DNA of 64,000 bases from Mesocentrotus franciscanus (Eukaryota > Echinodermata > Echinoidea > Camarodonta > Strongylocentrotidae). Below, piece after piece: positions 35,870-50,800 of this stretch. Under the pieces are notes generated by a model. That model saw only the letters and a program-made list of their open reading frames with translations. It searched no databases and was not told the origin of the DNA. Both the position numbers and the translations under genes were made by a program. The DNA lies in the NCBI GenBank assembly GCA_037976565.1, contig CP137682.1, positions 6,136,827 through 6,200,826 of the forward strand, read 5' to 3'. Each line of letters opens with the position of its first letter. Within the stretch, counting starts at the first letter, position 1.

Positions 35870-38800
35870 GTGAGGTACAATGGTGGCATGATAGAAACGT
35901 TGGGTGTCTTTTTTTTCTTCAGGAAAATGTGTTGCAAAAGTTACTGTTTTTATACAATTTTGCAAGAATGACATCCTATAGAATATGTTTCCTTTCACAA
36001 ATTCTTAAAAGGATTATGATATGTGGAGAAAGTAAAGATGGGCAGGTCCATGTAATGTATTGTGTACGACCACTTCTATAGATCTATGTATTTTGTCCCA
36101 AAAAATCTCATCTCATCTCATTGATTACTGGTTTGTTCTTTTGTCACTACCAGAAATGGTCATTGCAAGAAGCTTTTCATTTTCTATGAAATAAGTGGGT
36201 GATACTTCAGTCATACTGCCTAACCAACTACTAATTGACAATTCTTGGCCATTAGGGTTACAGTAATTTCTTGTTTGGTCTGTTGTCAGCCTGGTGTTGG
36301 TCTTATTTGTGTGACTGAGGTATACAATGTATGTTTGATAATGTGTATATTATGCCTCATCCGGGTCATGTGTATGGGAAGTTTTGTTGGACTGCATGGT
36401 CTTTTAAGACGCGTAGAAGTGGGCTTTCATGGGGAATTGGACACCATTTGGGTGTTTACCAATATTAAACAGGTAATGTTATTCACCAGGATTAGCCTTT
36501 AGTTTTATGACTATCCCCCTGTCCACACACAACATTTTCCGTGATTAGGCGTGATTAGTTATACCGTTTCGCGATAGTTATACCGTTTCGCGATAGTTAT
36601 ATGATGAAATTGTGTGTGTGGACGCTTACTAACGATACGTCGTATAACGAAACATCGTATAACGAAACGCAGGTTTGGGCATCGTTTCGAACTAGAACTC
36701 AATAACTAATCACGCCTAATCACGCTTAATCACGGAAATTTTGTGTGTGGACGGAACTAGTCTAAATGGGCGGGGCTTAACGTCGGATCGCGCGAAAGGA
36801 GACCTGACCTCTCATTTCCGCTTCCATTTCATGACCGCAGTAGCAAACTGCGCACCTATACGACATTTCGCTGTAGAGTTTTGGGATTACCTTCTTGTGT
36901 GTGTGGACATCCTGGAATTTATACGATGATTCTTTATACGACGTTTCTTGTGTGTGGACACCCTGGAATTTATACGATGATTCTTTATACGACGTATCGT
37001 TATAGAGTTTCGGGATAAATTGTTTTGTGTGTGGACACGCTGTAACAGGCCTTTATATGTAATGCACTTTCCACCAATTCCCCTGTATGATTAAGTCTTC
37101 ATCTTACATTTCCATCACCCGAAGACTCTCTGAGAGCATGGTATTTCTTGATTGGACTACGGGTTTGCTGTTTGCAGACTTGTACACCCTTTAATGGTAT
37201 TTCCACCAAGTCTTGTGTTAGCGAATTATAACCTTCTGCGGATGGAAACTGACGATCAACTCCCTTTAAGTGCTAACCATTCCTAACTGGTGTAATTGGG
37301 ACATAGCTATGCTGGATCCATTGCTTAATAAACCATTCCTATCCAATTAATATTGGTCCATAAGTAAATATTACCTGATTATTCACCCAGAAACATAATA
37401 ATTCTAATATACCCATGGATCCCAAGTTTCAGTTCTAGCCTTATTTGGATTAATCCTGGCCCATAAATGCATATTACCTCATTAAGCACCCACACCACAA
37501 TCCATCTAACATTTCCATGCAGATTAATGTTATTCCCAAAATATGATCTAATTATACACCACGGTTTTCATGTAACATACTAATTTTAGACAAGGACGCC
37601 GTGACTTGGCGAAGTCGGTTAATGACTTCAATCGTTCGCTCATTTGCTGGCTTAACCCTGTGAGTTCAGTATGCCCTTCAGTGATTATCAGACAAAAATT
37701 GTTAGAATTAATGTTTAAAAGTAATGTTAAGGAGTGCCCATGAATTAATGTATTTTTATTATTTGTCAAGAAATTTTAATCATGGAATCCATTTTCCGTA
37801 ACCCAAATTTTCCACCCACTTTTATGTCTTTTTTGTAATGTCAGTGTTATGGGAGTTTACATGTAGAAATAGCTTTAGTCCAAATTTAGGTGTATATATT
37901 AAAGAGGTCATACTTTATGAACAAGTTTTTTTGCCAATGAGCCATGAACTTGCTTTCCTTGATCTAAACAAAAACATTCCAAAAAGGTTAGATCAGCCAA
38001 GAATTGTAATGAAAATTGTTGACATTGTGACAATTTGAAGCTGTGAAATTGTGTGATGGAGCAAAACATGTAATTATACTTATAAATAGTAATATGATGA
38101 GTAAAAATGATAATAAATCAGAGGGAGACATTGAGAAGGGAAATAAAGAGGGGCTTACAAAAGTTTACTCTTTGTAGAGAGAAAAGAGGTTCAAAATGAC
38201 TGGACAATAGATATATATGTAGAGGGAGAGAGACAGAGAGAGAATAAAAGGGAAAGACTGAAAGAAAAAAGAAGAAAAGAAATGGACAAAAGAGATGTAG
38301 AGAGGAAAAAAGAGAGAAAGGGGAAAAAAGAGAGAAAGGGGAAAAAAGAGAAAGATGAAGGGAATGAGACAAAACAATGAGTGATACATTTTATACACCT
38401 AAAGCAACACAGGAAAAACAGAGAACTTAACATTTTCATTGACCATTTTATCAAATAGCTCCCCCTGTGTTGAAGTGATATCATTCCCTTAATTTCCTGC
38501 CTAAAGTCACTTCTAATTTCCTCTGACACCAATCACGTATAGTTCACTATACGTGTCTGGATTATCATGTTAATCTATGAATGAAGTTAGGATTGCAAAT
38601 CTTCAAAAAGTTACCTAATCATTTATATTAAATCTGAATGTGTTTATTCAATCAAATGTCCAGTGACAAATCATGTATTTTATTTGTAATCAGTTTTCTG
38701 TCTCCTTACTCTAGAATTATGATATTTTGTTATTGAACGTTGGAATACAAGTCTTCATCAAGTTACAGATTTTTGATTTGTATATTTAATTACTTGCAGT

Positions 38801-41800
38801 GGTTTAATTAACCACACCATTTATTTCTTCTTCTTCATAGATCAAGATATATTACAAGTGATTTGATTATATTTGCTTTTTGTAACTGCCCGTTTCCATG
38901 TTTCTTATGGATCAGAGAAGATAATTCTGATAGACATTGAATGACTCCAATGAGTATTGAGGAGAGAGATTATACAGTTCTCTTTTAGAATGTCTGTATT
39001 ATGCCAATACTGACCTCATGTCATGCTTTTTTTCTAGCCTTAAAGTGGTATTGAATATCATATTTGAATTCAATAATAAACACCTTCTCTTCATCAAAAA
39101 ATTAGGGCATTTTGTCTTAGAAATCAGAGTGTGCTTACTAATGTGAATTATTTGATCACAACTAATGTCATATTTTTGGACCGTTCTCATCTGTGAAGAG
39201 GAGGACATTGTGATATTTTGAGAAGGTTAGATGGGGATCCTTCTTTATATTAATATGTCTTGATTTGTAACATATATCTACAATTCTATATATTCATGAT
39301 TTTAATTTTAATGAGTAAGATTTTTGTTTTTAACATAACATGAAGTCATTTTGTTTTCAATCTTTTTTCGTTCATACAAAAATGGTCTGTGTTGCCTTTG
39401 CTGTGTTATGTCCACACATATGTTCAAACAAATATGTTCTGTTGCTAATAGAATAAACAAACAGGGATTACAAGTGTCTGCCATGTCGTAAAAGCAACAA
39501 CAAATTATTCCTTTTTCTTAGCAATTCATTGTGAAGTGGATCTGTATTTGTGGTTTTAGATACATGTATACAATGTTCATTTTATGGCATTTATTAAAGC
39601 GCTAGACCCATTACGACTGCTTTCCAAGAAAATCTTATGAATTTGACCTCTCCATATGACACAAAGTGCCCTAATTCCTTGAGTCCGTGCATTGTTTTCA
39701 TTCTGATTCTTATCCCGAGTACAAGCTTTCCTCACCCAGCCTGATCTAATTCTGATTGTTTTTGTTTTTGTCTGCTCCTAGATCCTCCCCTACAACCACA
39801 AAGCACAATGCATGGAAGATATCATGTCTTCAACGGGAGCCATTGACGCGATGGCAGAGGAAATCATCAAGCCAACCCAGCAGTATGAAAGCGCAAAGTC
39901 ACCACCCCTGACAGAGGGGTCCGTCACTGGCGTTCCGGACATGGCAGAGGTCACAGAGGGAGGAAGTGACATCATGATGGAACCCTGCGAGACTTCCTCT
40001 GCCACTTCTGAGATGAGTGGTGGTAGAGAAGAGAATGGAAGTACTGGTGTCACTGATGGGATAGCCACTAATAAACATTGTAGGAAAAACCCTCTGTCGC
40101 CCTCACAGCAGCGGAAGAACGTCGTTGGGAAAGCCGCTTCTGGGGGAGTTAGTGGCTCTGATGTAAGAGCAAGGTTACCTTTAGGACCACCACCAAAGCT
40201 GCCTCCAAAGCCTCCAGGTTTGCTGGAAAAGGTAAAAGAAAGTGGCAAAGCTCCTCCCTTGAAGCAGAAGCCACCAGTGCTTCCAAAAGGAAAAGGACTC
40301 AAGGATCAAACCAAGAGCACTTCACAGGAGCCTGTGGTTCAACATAAAGTAGTGATTACTGCTGTAAGTAACACAAACTGTGAGGTTAGTGTTAAGGACA
40401 CTGATGTTTCTGGTCATTCAACAGATGGTGGTAGACCTAGTGGTAGGTCCTCTCCAAAAGCGAACATGGAAACAAAACCACCTCCTCCTGCACCTCGTAA
40501 ACCAGTCGCTATGACGCTCTCACTGGCTGGGCCGCTGCATCACACGAAACAACTCCATGATGGTATTCAACGCACCTGCAGCTCACCGCTCGCAGCTCCC
40601 AATAAGGCTGCAAATGTGACATCCTCTCTTGACTCTGAAACCCAACACAGTACTGATCACCCCCAGAAACCCCCCAAGGTCATGTCCAGGGTGCACAACA
40701 TTCAGGATCACCTGAAACACCCTTCTGCAGATGTCCCTGCCAGAACCAAGAAACTCTCTGTTTTGGACCATCATATCAAAGTGCGAGAACGAGCAGCTGT
40801 ATTCGAAAAAATTGTCCAGGGAATATCGGAGGAGACAAGTATCTTGTCTCTGGATATAGATGCTGCAGGGGGAAGAAAACGTTCTGCAAGAAAACCGGAT
40901 GTGCCACTTTCTCCAACTTCAAGCATCACCAGCAGGTCTGGAAATGATTTGATGGAAAGGGAAGGAATGGACATAGCTAATAGAAGCATATTAACTAAAT
41001 CAGAATCATTGCCAGTGACAGGTCCCGTTCTTCCCGTTCCCCGTCCAAGAAGTGATAGGACACTAATCAAAGACTCTAATGAAACAAGTATTCAAAGTGA
41101 AGTTAACCGTCCAACCCCTCAACCAAGAATAAGCCTTGGCCAAATTGCCAATACTGAACCCACTTTGGCTGCAGAAACATTGAACATTGAGTCAGCGAAT
41201 TCCGATGATATTTATGATGAAGTACGTGAATTTGCCCATAGCGATGATGTCATTGCATCGTTATCCAACGGGGAGAGTGAAGATAACATGTATACGTATA
41301 CGATAAAATCATCGGTCGAACATGAAGTAAGAGAGAATATTTATGAGGATACTCTTCTTCCTGATACCTACATGGAGAGCATCCCTCGACTCCCCCCTGA
41401 TCCCCCTTCCCCTGGCCCTACCCCTCTAGCAAACACCTGTCGGCTTCCATTATCCCCTCTTCTCCCCAAGAGAGGGCCCCCCATGAGAAGCGCGGCAGCA
41501 GAGGAAATGGTCGTGACTGATGAGTCGGCTTCGCGTGAACGCGGAAGCATCTACGAAGTCTGCCTTCCCCAGGATGACCAGAGTGACGACAGAACAGAGT
41601 CCGTAGCAGACACAACAACTACGGAGAACCAAGTTACACTCCAGGAAATGCCCGCTCAAACACCAGGGGATCAAATTATGCCCTCTAAAGGTAGGACCAA
41701 TATTGTTCTTTGTCTCATCTACACTTATCTGTAATGAGTTAATGAGTTGAAACAATTGTTAGGCGATGAAAGACTACTGTGACTCATTTCTGAACTGAGA

Positions 41801-44800
41801 AGTCACTCAAAAGTTCTCTGTATGAATCCTACTATTGAATTAGCAAGTGGTTTGACATTTGCTCAATATTTTTCTCAAAATCTGTATATAATTTAACTAA
41901 AAAGTACTTATAAATAGTGCATATATTTTGCCTTCTTCGACACTATTTAAATGATTTTCCAAACTTTTATTCTGTAAGAAAAACACCAAAACTTATGAAA
42001 CTGTATAATGTACACCTTTTACGTTATGAAAGTCGGGTTGCATCAGATTTACATAGATCCCTTCAAATTTCTTGTGAATTCGATTCTGCCTTGAAAGAAA
42101 TAATATCATTTGATAATTTCAGGAAAGGTAACAAAGTAAGTGATGGCAATTTGCCATTTCTTGGCTTGAAACTGGATAGACATTAATATTTTTCTGGATG
42201 TACATAAATATCTTTTCTATGGTCAGCAATATTGCCGTCGCCATTTTGAGCAAAAGGAAAAGGGTAGCCTAGACAAAGTAGACATTGATGACCAGCCTGT
42301 GTCGAGAAGCATCGATCGCTTCCCAAAATAGCATGGCATGAAGGATCATTGCTGTCCAAATCGGCCACAGCTCTATAGTCAGGCATGGCCAAGTCCGCGC
42401 GCAGCCCTGCTTCATGCACAGGATGCCTCATTTGAGCTAATTGCATGGGGGAAACGAAGCTCTAATGAATGAAAGGTACAGATGGTCTCGGAATCCCTCT
42501 TCAGACTATAGGACATTTATACCAAACTCGTATTAAGAAATGTTGTATTAAGAACATTGTTAACAAAAGCAGCATACAGACTAGAAAAAAACATTGTATA
42601 AAGAAACATAGTATAAAGAAACTAATTTGGATGAGGTCAGTTGTCATGACAGCTGGCCAATCATTGGTCTGCGCTTACGATAAACACCACCCAGATATGC
42701 GGTTGGCGTATGACATGATGATCGATGACTATAGCCGGACCCGGATTCTTTATCAAGTTTTCATTCAAAACGATGTTCAAACAGGCATTTCACTATACGA
42801 TGTTTCGTTATAATGTTTCTTTAAGCGATGTTCAGACTAGGGAAAGTTGAATGACTATTTGTATAGCTACAATGTATATGAGATTGGTCTAGCTATACAC
42901 TGAATGCTGGCAGTCTAAACGCAGACTTAATGACTGCTCATTTAAAGGGGATTTGTAGCTTGCTGACAGTGCTGAGCTGAGCTGCCATGATGTGTGCTAT
43001 CTAACTCACTCAACAGGAAGTCTGTCATTTCCACAATCTAAATTGCGCCTAGAGAGAGGAAAATCTCTTTTTGACTACATACCTGCGTACCATGTAGTAT
43101 ACCTAGATAAGTCAAATAATTCATAATTGACAGGTTGGAATGAGAGAAATTTATCATTTTATCATGAAAATCTTCAGTATTTTTAATAATTGGTCACGCA
43201 AGGCTTGAAGGTAATAATACTCCAGAGAATTTGATGGCTATTCAATGAAAACAACAGATATAAAAAGATGCATTTCCAAGAAGTTTGTAACATCTGAAAA
43301 TGACTCCTTTCAAACAGTTTTCAAAATTTCCTTGCAAAATTAAAATGAACAAAATTAAAAGACGCATAGTATAGGAGGCTGTCATGGGGAATTTGACACC
43401 ATTCAAGTGTTTATCCAATAACAGGTGTTGTCAATTACCAGGATTAGCACTTCAGTTTATGACCAACAGGCCTCATGTAATGCTCTGTATTTTCCACAAA
43501 TCGCCCCATATGGAAAAGACATTATCTTACATTTCCCTCACCAGAAGATTCTGCTAGAGACTAGGGGGTATTCCATGGTGGGACCACGGTTTTCTATGTA
43601 TGAGATTTGTCCACCCATTAATGGCATTTCCACCAAGTTTGGTGTCAGCGAATTATGACCTCCTGCTTTATTATAAACTACTGTCTCCCTTGAAAATGAA
43701 CAAGGGTAATACACAGGACTATATAAGCTGGCTTTCTGGTAAATAATTATTAATACTATGGGCAAGATATTAAAATCTTAATTTTTAATGTATTGGGCAG
43801 CTGCTTTAATGATAGGCTTTTCCAAAATATTCTCTACTTGTTTTTATATCATGCAGATTAATGCTTCTATTTTTATAATGGTATAAATGTAGCTACTGTT
43901 AATGCTGAGGCATCTCCAGATCATCATTTGAATTTTGAGGACTGTGGTAGAAAAGTTAAATATTTTGCAAAAAATGAAGGAATCTGATAGCTTGTGCAAC
44001 ATTATTTAACATACTTTATTTTCTGTCATATACCAAAATCCTTCAAATGTTAGTGCCTGATGTACTTAATTTTTGTTTCCCAAGCAATACTTTTGCCCAT
44101 CTGATCCATTAGGGGTAAACTGCCCAGTATAGATAAATTGGTTCTGGAATTCTTTGTACTCTTGTTTTAACATTGACAAGAAAAGAATTTTAAATGAAAT
44201 TGTAGATGGATTTGTGAACTGATGTATACATTAGCCTTTTAGCATTGCCCATACATCGGGTCGTGAAACCTTGTCACAGTGACAGTATAGCCTGGACACC
44301 AGCAATTGAATTTCCTCTGTTTTTAATTGGTAGCAGCAGGGGCTACATGCAGCACTAAACAAACATACTGCAATAGCTCTTAATTACTGTGCTGGCACAT
44401 AAATAGATTATACTTGCTATGTAATACAATGGGCTGATGAACATAGATAACATGTGCGTTTTTTCAAAGGTGACATGCAAGATTACAATGTTAATGAGTT
44501 GGGATTACCCAAGGCGCAAAGTTGTCCTCAGGAAATGTGCAATTGTTCAATGAGTGTTGCAGGGGGCAGTGCTATGAAACATTTTTTTATGCATGTGTTA
44601 AGGCCCGCTCACATGTGATGTGGTTAGCTGCGTTTTGTTTTACAACATTTATAACTAAGTTCATTTTACACCTGTTTCAAATTTAGAAAAGGTTGCATGG
44701 CCATAATAAAGGGCAAGGTTAGCAAAACTCACATTAATCATACAGCAAAAGCTCTTAATTATTGTGTGGGCACATAAATAGATTATTCTTATGCTATGTA

Positions 44801-47800
44801 ATACAATGGGCTGATGAACATAGATAACATGTGCATTTTTCAAAAGGTGACATGCAAGATTACAATGTTAATGAGTTGGGATTACATGAGGCGTAAAGTT
44901 GTCCTCAAGAAATGTGCAACTGTTAAATGAGTGTTGCAGGGGACAGTGGTTTGAAACATTATGAAACATTACCGGTATTTGATGACCGTAAAAAAGGGCA
45001 AGGTTAGCACAAAACACATGAAGCACCTTTCTTTGAACGTGACATGTAGTTGCATGTACAGAGAAAGTGGATATTTCAGTGGATCTTCAGTGATGTTTTC
45101 CTTTAATCAAAAAAAAATATGTCTCAGACTGGAAAGCAACATGTTTTCTTCAGGGGCCATTAGACCAAAACTAACAATGAGATATGACATCAGTATATAT
45201 ATATATATGTTGATGTATAAACTGAAACATAAAAAAGAAGAGTGTGATTTTACTTGTGAATTTAAAAAAAATACTTTACCCCCCACGAAAATGAGATTTT
45301 ATGCCAATGGTTTTGAGTTTCAAACTGCAATTGGCTATTAAAGTCTGAGGTAGTATCTCACTCCTTATTCTTCCATTCTGTTTACTGATCAAACAAAACA
45401 AACTGAAAACTTGAATGAGAAAGCTACTGTACTTGTTGGGGGAGATGACTGTGTTTGTGTATTTTTATTTCAAACAAACAAACCGGTCATCCAAAGGAAC
45501 CGATTTATAAAACAAATTTATCAGCTGAAGATATGAACTGATTAAACGTAAATATGAAAATTGCTTCTCGGAATTGAGAAGACCAAGTCTCTTCAGATAC
45601 ACATTGGTAATGGTTAATTAATGTACTTGTCAGTTTTCAACTACCTGACATATGTATCGTGTATTCCGTATCAACCAATGAATTAGTAAGCAGTATGAGA
45701 GTTTGAAAGAGCATTTACTGACAAATGGAAATTGTGTGTTAATTGTGTTATGTATGATTTACTGTCAGATCAGAATATCAAAGGAGTTGAACCTCAAATC
45801 ACATGGTTTTTACTCTTTATTTCTCTTGAAATTCATTTATTTTTCTAATGGCACATATGCATATCATAATCCATTTAATTTGATGTGACGATCCATCTAT
45901 TTTCTATCTATCTATTTTTCCTATCCCCTTTCTCTTTCTCTCTCTTCCTCTCTTTTCTCTTCTGTCGCATTCTTTTTCTTCAGTTCTCCTATTCCTTTTG
46001 CACACATTTCTAGTCCTTTTCTTTGTTTTGTCATTCTCTGGCATCTGTCCCTCCTTTCTTTTTTGTGTATATTCCCAGTCTTTCTTTTTTAATCATCTTT
46101 TCTAACAGACATATCCTCTTTGTTTTCTGATCTGTGTGCATTTAGCAACTGTTGCGCCCCATTTCCAAGTTTTGAAGAATGCTTGTTTTAGATAAATTTG
46201 TCATTACCTGACATAGGCTTAATGCCAAAAATGTGTATATAATTTGTATTTCCTAAGGTTGTTTCATTATTTCTTCTACACTTTGTCTTTTTTTTTGTCA
46301 AATGCCGCAGGACTATTTTTATTTTTTATCTATCTATCAATCTATGTATCTATATTACTCTCCCCTTCCTTCTTTCTCTCTCTCTCTATGTTTTCCAAAC
46401 TGACAAAAAATGCATTTAAAGGTTTGTCTGGCATATTTACTTTAGATGTGATAAATCAACTTTAATTTTCTCAATCTCTCGATTCTCTGTTTCATGTAGA
46501 TGAAGAGGGAGAAGCCGGTCTCGGAACCCACAAGATATCTCGACAAAGGAGGTAAGAACTTGGTTTTATTTTCAGCTTTTGTGTTTCTAAGAAAGTGTGC
46601 ATATTTCACTGAAATATACTAAACAGAATTATGTTTTAAATCACTTGTATACAATAAATATGAAACTCATTAAACAGTCCTCAAGCCCTGATGTTACTCA
46701 AGGGATAAAGAGGAAATAATATAAGAGGTATTAGATCACAGCATCTACAGTCTAAGGAGACATCTTTAATCATCATCTTACTTGTTTCCCAATAATTCCT
46801 CTGTGGTTTTTAGTTCACAGAAATTATTTCTTTACAGCAGCCATTGACATTGAAAACTTCTTGCAAAGTTACATGAGCAAATGGGAGTTATTTTTGTTTG
46901 TTACTGACATATAAATCATTTGTTACTGACATTGTCTGCTCAAAGCTGTCCTTCCTGTTCTACATCTGTCTGATTGGTATAAACTCACCTGATGTACGTA
47001 CTTGATGCTATATTAGTGTAGTTTTAGTGATAAGACTTTTGGTGAGTCAACATTTTTATCTGTAGTCCCAGGATATAGGAAATGATGTTAGTTAATAATC
47101 CTTTCACTTCTATTTACATGAACCCTGTTATCTTAATAGCAAAGGAGGGTGAGCTAAGAACAGTCAAACAGGAATGACAAACATTTATTTACTCTCCTTG
47201 GTCGGGGTTATATCCAGAGTATATAGATCAAAGACTTGGAGTAAAACTCACATTCAAAAGAAATCAGTGTTTGGGAACAGTTGCCCGTTTTGACATTGTT
47301 AAGGATTGTTTTATAATGCCAATTTGGACTTGGATTATGTTTGCAAAGAACTAGGATGGCTCTCCGTCGTTGGTCAGCAAAAGAAGAAAGTGAACGTGGA
47401 ACCAGGTACTGCATTTCTACACTGTATATTCACCTTTAACTGCCAACTAATGAAACATTGCAATTATTGCCAGATATTGCTGGTCAATTTGTAAAGTTAA
47501 ATATAGTTCACAGATTGATAACTTCATAGATTTCATATAGATGCCTGGATAGGGTGCTCTGACATTTGTTCTGGCAGCAATTGCTCCAGGTTTTATTTTG
47601 TCAACAGTATACGCTTAGATTTAGGATTGAAACTTGATTTTAGGTAAGATTTAGGTTTAGGATTAGGGTTAGGTTTAGAAATAGGGTTAGGTTAAGGGTT
47701 TAGTGTTTGGTCAAGGGTTAAGATTGAGAACTCAGTTTAAATAGGGTAGGAAATTGACATTGGAGAAATTGTCACAAGAGCATATGTTGTACAAGCTCGT

Positions 47801-50800
47801 CAAAAGTATAGGGTTAGGGTTATGATTGCAATTGGGTTTAAGGTTAGGTTTAGGGTTAGGATTAGGTATACTGTTGGGTGCAGGGCTGAATTAAGGAAAT
47901 CAGTTACCCAGTAGTGTAGTAAATTGACCATGGTGCAATTGTCACAGGGGCATGTGTCAACAACCTTGTCAAAAGTTTCAGGGAAGGGTTAGAGTTGCAA
48001 ATGGGTTTTACTTAGTTGTGTTTAGTGTTTGGGTTTAGTATTGAATGAAGGGTTGAAGTTAAGAATTAAGTTAGGGTAAGAAATTGACCATAGACCAAGT
48101 GCTCACAGAACGTTGTCTCTCATAAAACCTCATCAATAGTATAGGGTTAAGGTTAGGGTTATAGCATTGCAATTGGGTTTGGGGTTAGGTTAGTACCGGT
48201 AAGTTAGTTTTAGGGTTACATGTAAGTATACTGTTGGGTCCAGGGGTGAATTGAGGCATACAATTAGGGTAGTAAATTGGCCATGGAGCAATTGGCGCAG
48301 GAACGAATGTCTTGTTACCACAATTTAATATCATAGATTTCATTATTTCACATCACTTTCTTTCCCTGTCATGCAACGTCCATACAATGGATAGGCTTAA
48401 GAAAAGTGCCTCATTGAGCTTCAGAATGAGAAAGTTGTCAATCCGTAAATATATCTCATCACTGTGAGTAGCACATTTTGTTGCACTTTATGAAATCGTT
48501 GGGTCCGTATTGGTATCTATAATTCTATCGCAGTGGCAAATATACATGTATCTGTTTTTGTGTAGATTTGAATGCATGTCTAGCTGGTACCTTATTGACG
48601 CTTGTATTTATTTGTATATTTGTATCAATAACCCATGTTCAGTTTACATAGTCTGTATCCATTCAGGAATGCAGTTTTGGGGTTGATAAAGAGTTTTAAG
48701 AATCAAGTTTTCTGTTGCACTATGAAATATACATGTACATGCAGTTTACTTTAATGGTTTATGTTTATTTAATTTATTATCATTCACTTAAAGATACTAT
48801 GTCCCTTTTGCATCCAACATCAAATTCTGTAGAACTTTGCAGGAATTATGAATATGTCATGTATGTCCTATCTGTGAAATTTAACGTTAGCAGTGTCCTA
48901 ATATTCAAATTATGCAAGGAAACCTGTTTACTTGCTAGACTTCACTGTTAGACACTATTGGGTGACTGACTGGCTTTTTTCATCTTTGGTAATAACATAC
49001 ATAAAAAAGGGTACATGAGCATTTGTCTACATCAATAACCCACTTCTTGTAATGGCCAAAATTAAATGATTGAATCTTTGCGCAGCATAAATCACGACCA
49101 TTCGGTACAATGGTCTGAAAATCAGACTATTACTTACTGGCTCTATAGCTCCTAAGTCGATTCGACAACTAATAGTCGTTATTTTCCCACTTAAAGACAT
49201 TTTCTTTTTAAGTTCTAAATTAGTATTGTCTTTCAAATGCCGTTGGAATTTAACCTTTTCATTTTTTTGGCCTGCAAACTGGTCTTTACCTTTAATACCC
49301 TTTTGTAGTGTTATTTTTTTCTCTATATTATAATTTGTATAACATTTAAATGTTCAATCATATGGTTTGATAGATTAGTCCCCTGTCGTTTCTTATTATT
49401 CTTTCTTTTCATGCCTTTGTGTTTTGTATAGGATTATTCAATCCACATTGAACATTAAATATGATTTGCATGATTTTCATTATTTGTATAATTTTGATTC
49501 ATGAAATTGATTTCTTTGAAGTATTTTGCATGTTCCTTTCGAGTATTACATCATCTTTTTGCTATTCGCTTCTATGTTTTTTTAAATTATTTCCATATTT
49601 CATTGGGCACATTCTATTTGATTTGCAGTACATTTGATTTGCTTTGTTAGTTGTTTTGATTTGTTTATTGTTTTGATTTTGTAAACAATTTTCAAAGAAT
49701 GTTTTATTATCATCTGTTTATCTGTGGGAAAAGAACTGCTATTTATTGTGATAAAACAAAAACAAAATTCACAGGCATGCATGAAATTACATTAACTTTT
49801 TCAAATTTGTATTATAAAGACTGATGTGAAATAGTTTATTTATTCAATTCCAGATACAGAAGGAGTAGCATTTGATAGCTTGTGGTCTAAATAGAGACAG
49901 CGTGATGTTCTTAAACAATGAATACCCAATTATACATCAACTTTTTTATAGTTATACTATTTATCCATGCATTTTTCCTGTACATTTTATCTCAGATGCA
50001 TTTTATTAAAAATTAGCCTTTTTAAGATGCCAAAGATCTATTCATCAAAAGTATTTGTATTTTTGTATAAATGTCACGAAGACTTCACTTTCTAAATGAT
50101 TGTAAGTCTTTCTTTCTTCAGTAATTTGGTAATAGACAAATGAAATAAGAAAGGTCACTTGGTCATTATCACCTCTATGTGTTCCTGTAATTGGACAGAT
50201 CCAGGCCAATTCCTTCAACTTTTCAATAGTTTAGATGTGTCTGTCCAACTGTTGAACATTGTCATACTACTGCAAATTTGTGATATGAAACTTTCACAAG
50301 TTGTTAGTGATGGATATTTTGGCAGCAAGAAACTTTGGAATTTAATAAATCTGTGTGTTGGTTTACTTGATATAGCATGAAACAATGAATCTGGACCACT
50401 TTCAAGGACTTGTTGTTGACTTTCTGCTTTGACGGTATCTTTCTGCATTAACCCATTGCCTACCTGAACTGGGTGGACCCTGTATTAAGCCTATGGGAAT
50501 TAAAAAATTCAGTAGTTAATGGGTTAGAGTGACACCGGGAGTTACTTTTCTTTACCTCTAGTAAATTCAATGACCAAAGAGATATGGAAAGACTCCTATT
50601 GTCATCAACATTGTGACCTTTGACCTCTTTGTATGCAGGCAGCAGCGGGTTGCCGTCAAGATGCGTTCAGCCGAGGGCTCAGGGCTGATGCAGAGGAGGA
50701 ATGGAGAGTTGAAGAGACAGGGACGGTCCTTGCAAGATCTTAACCGAGTGAGGGAAGAAGAGAAAGCACAGAAGGAGGAGGAAGAAGAAGAGGCAGAGAA

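Noticed and set aside
39790..40302. 170-codon minus-strand frame opposite exon 2
   Set aside because: It mirrors the proline-rich coding exon. There is no domain and no minus-strand splice evidence.
42183..42446. 87-codon minus-strand frame in a GC-richer patch of intron 2
   Set aside because: There is no recognisable domain and no splice-site support. It may be part of an unrecognised repeat.
47640..48250. True interstitial telomere
   Set aside because: The TTAGGG-like motifs are degenerate and embedded in a 165-bp unit that contains a fixed non-telomeric block.
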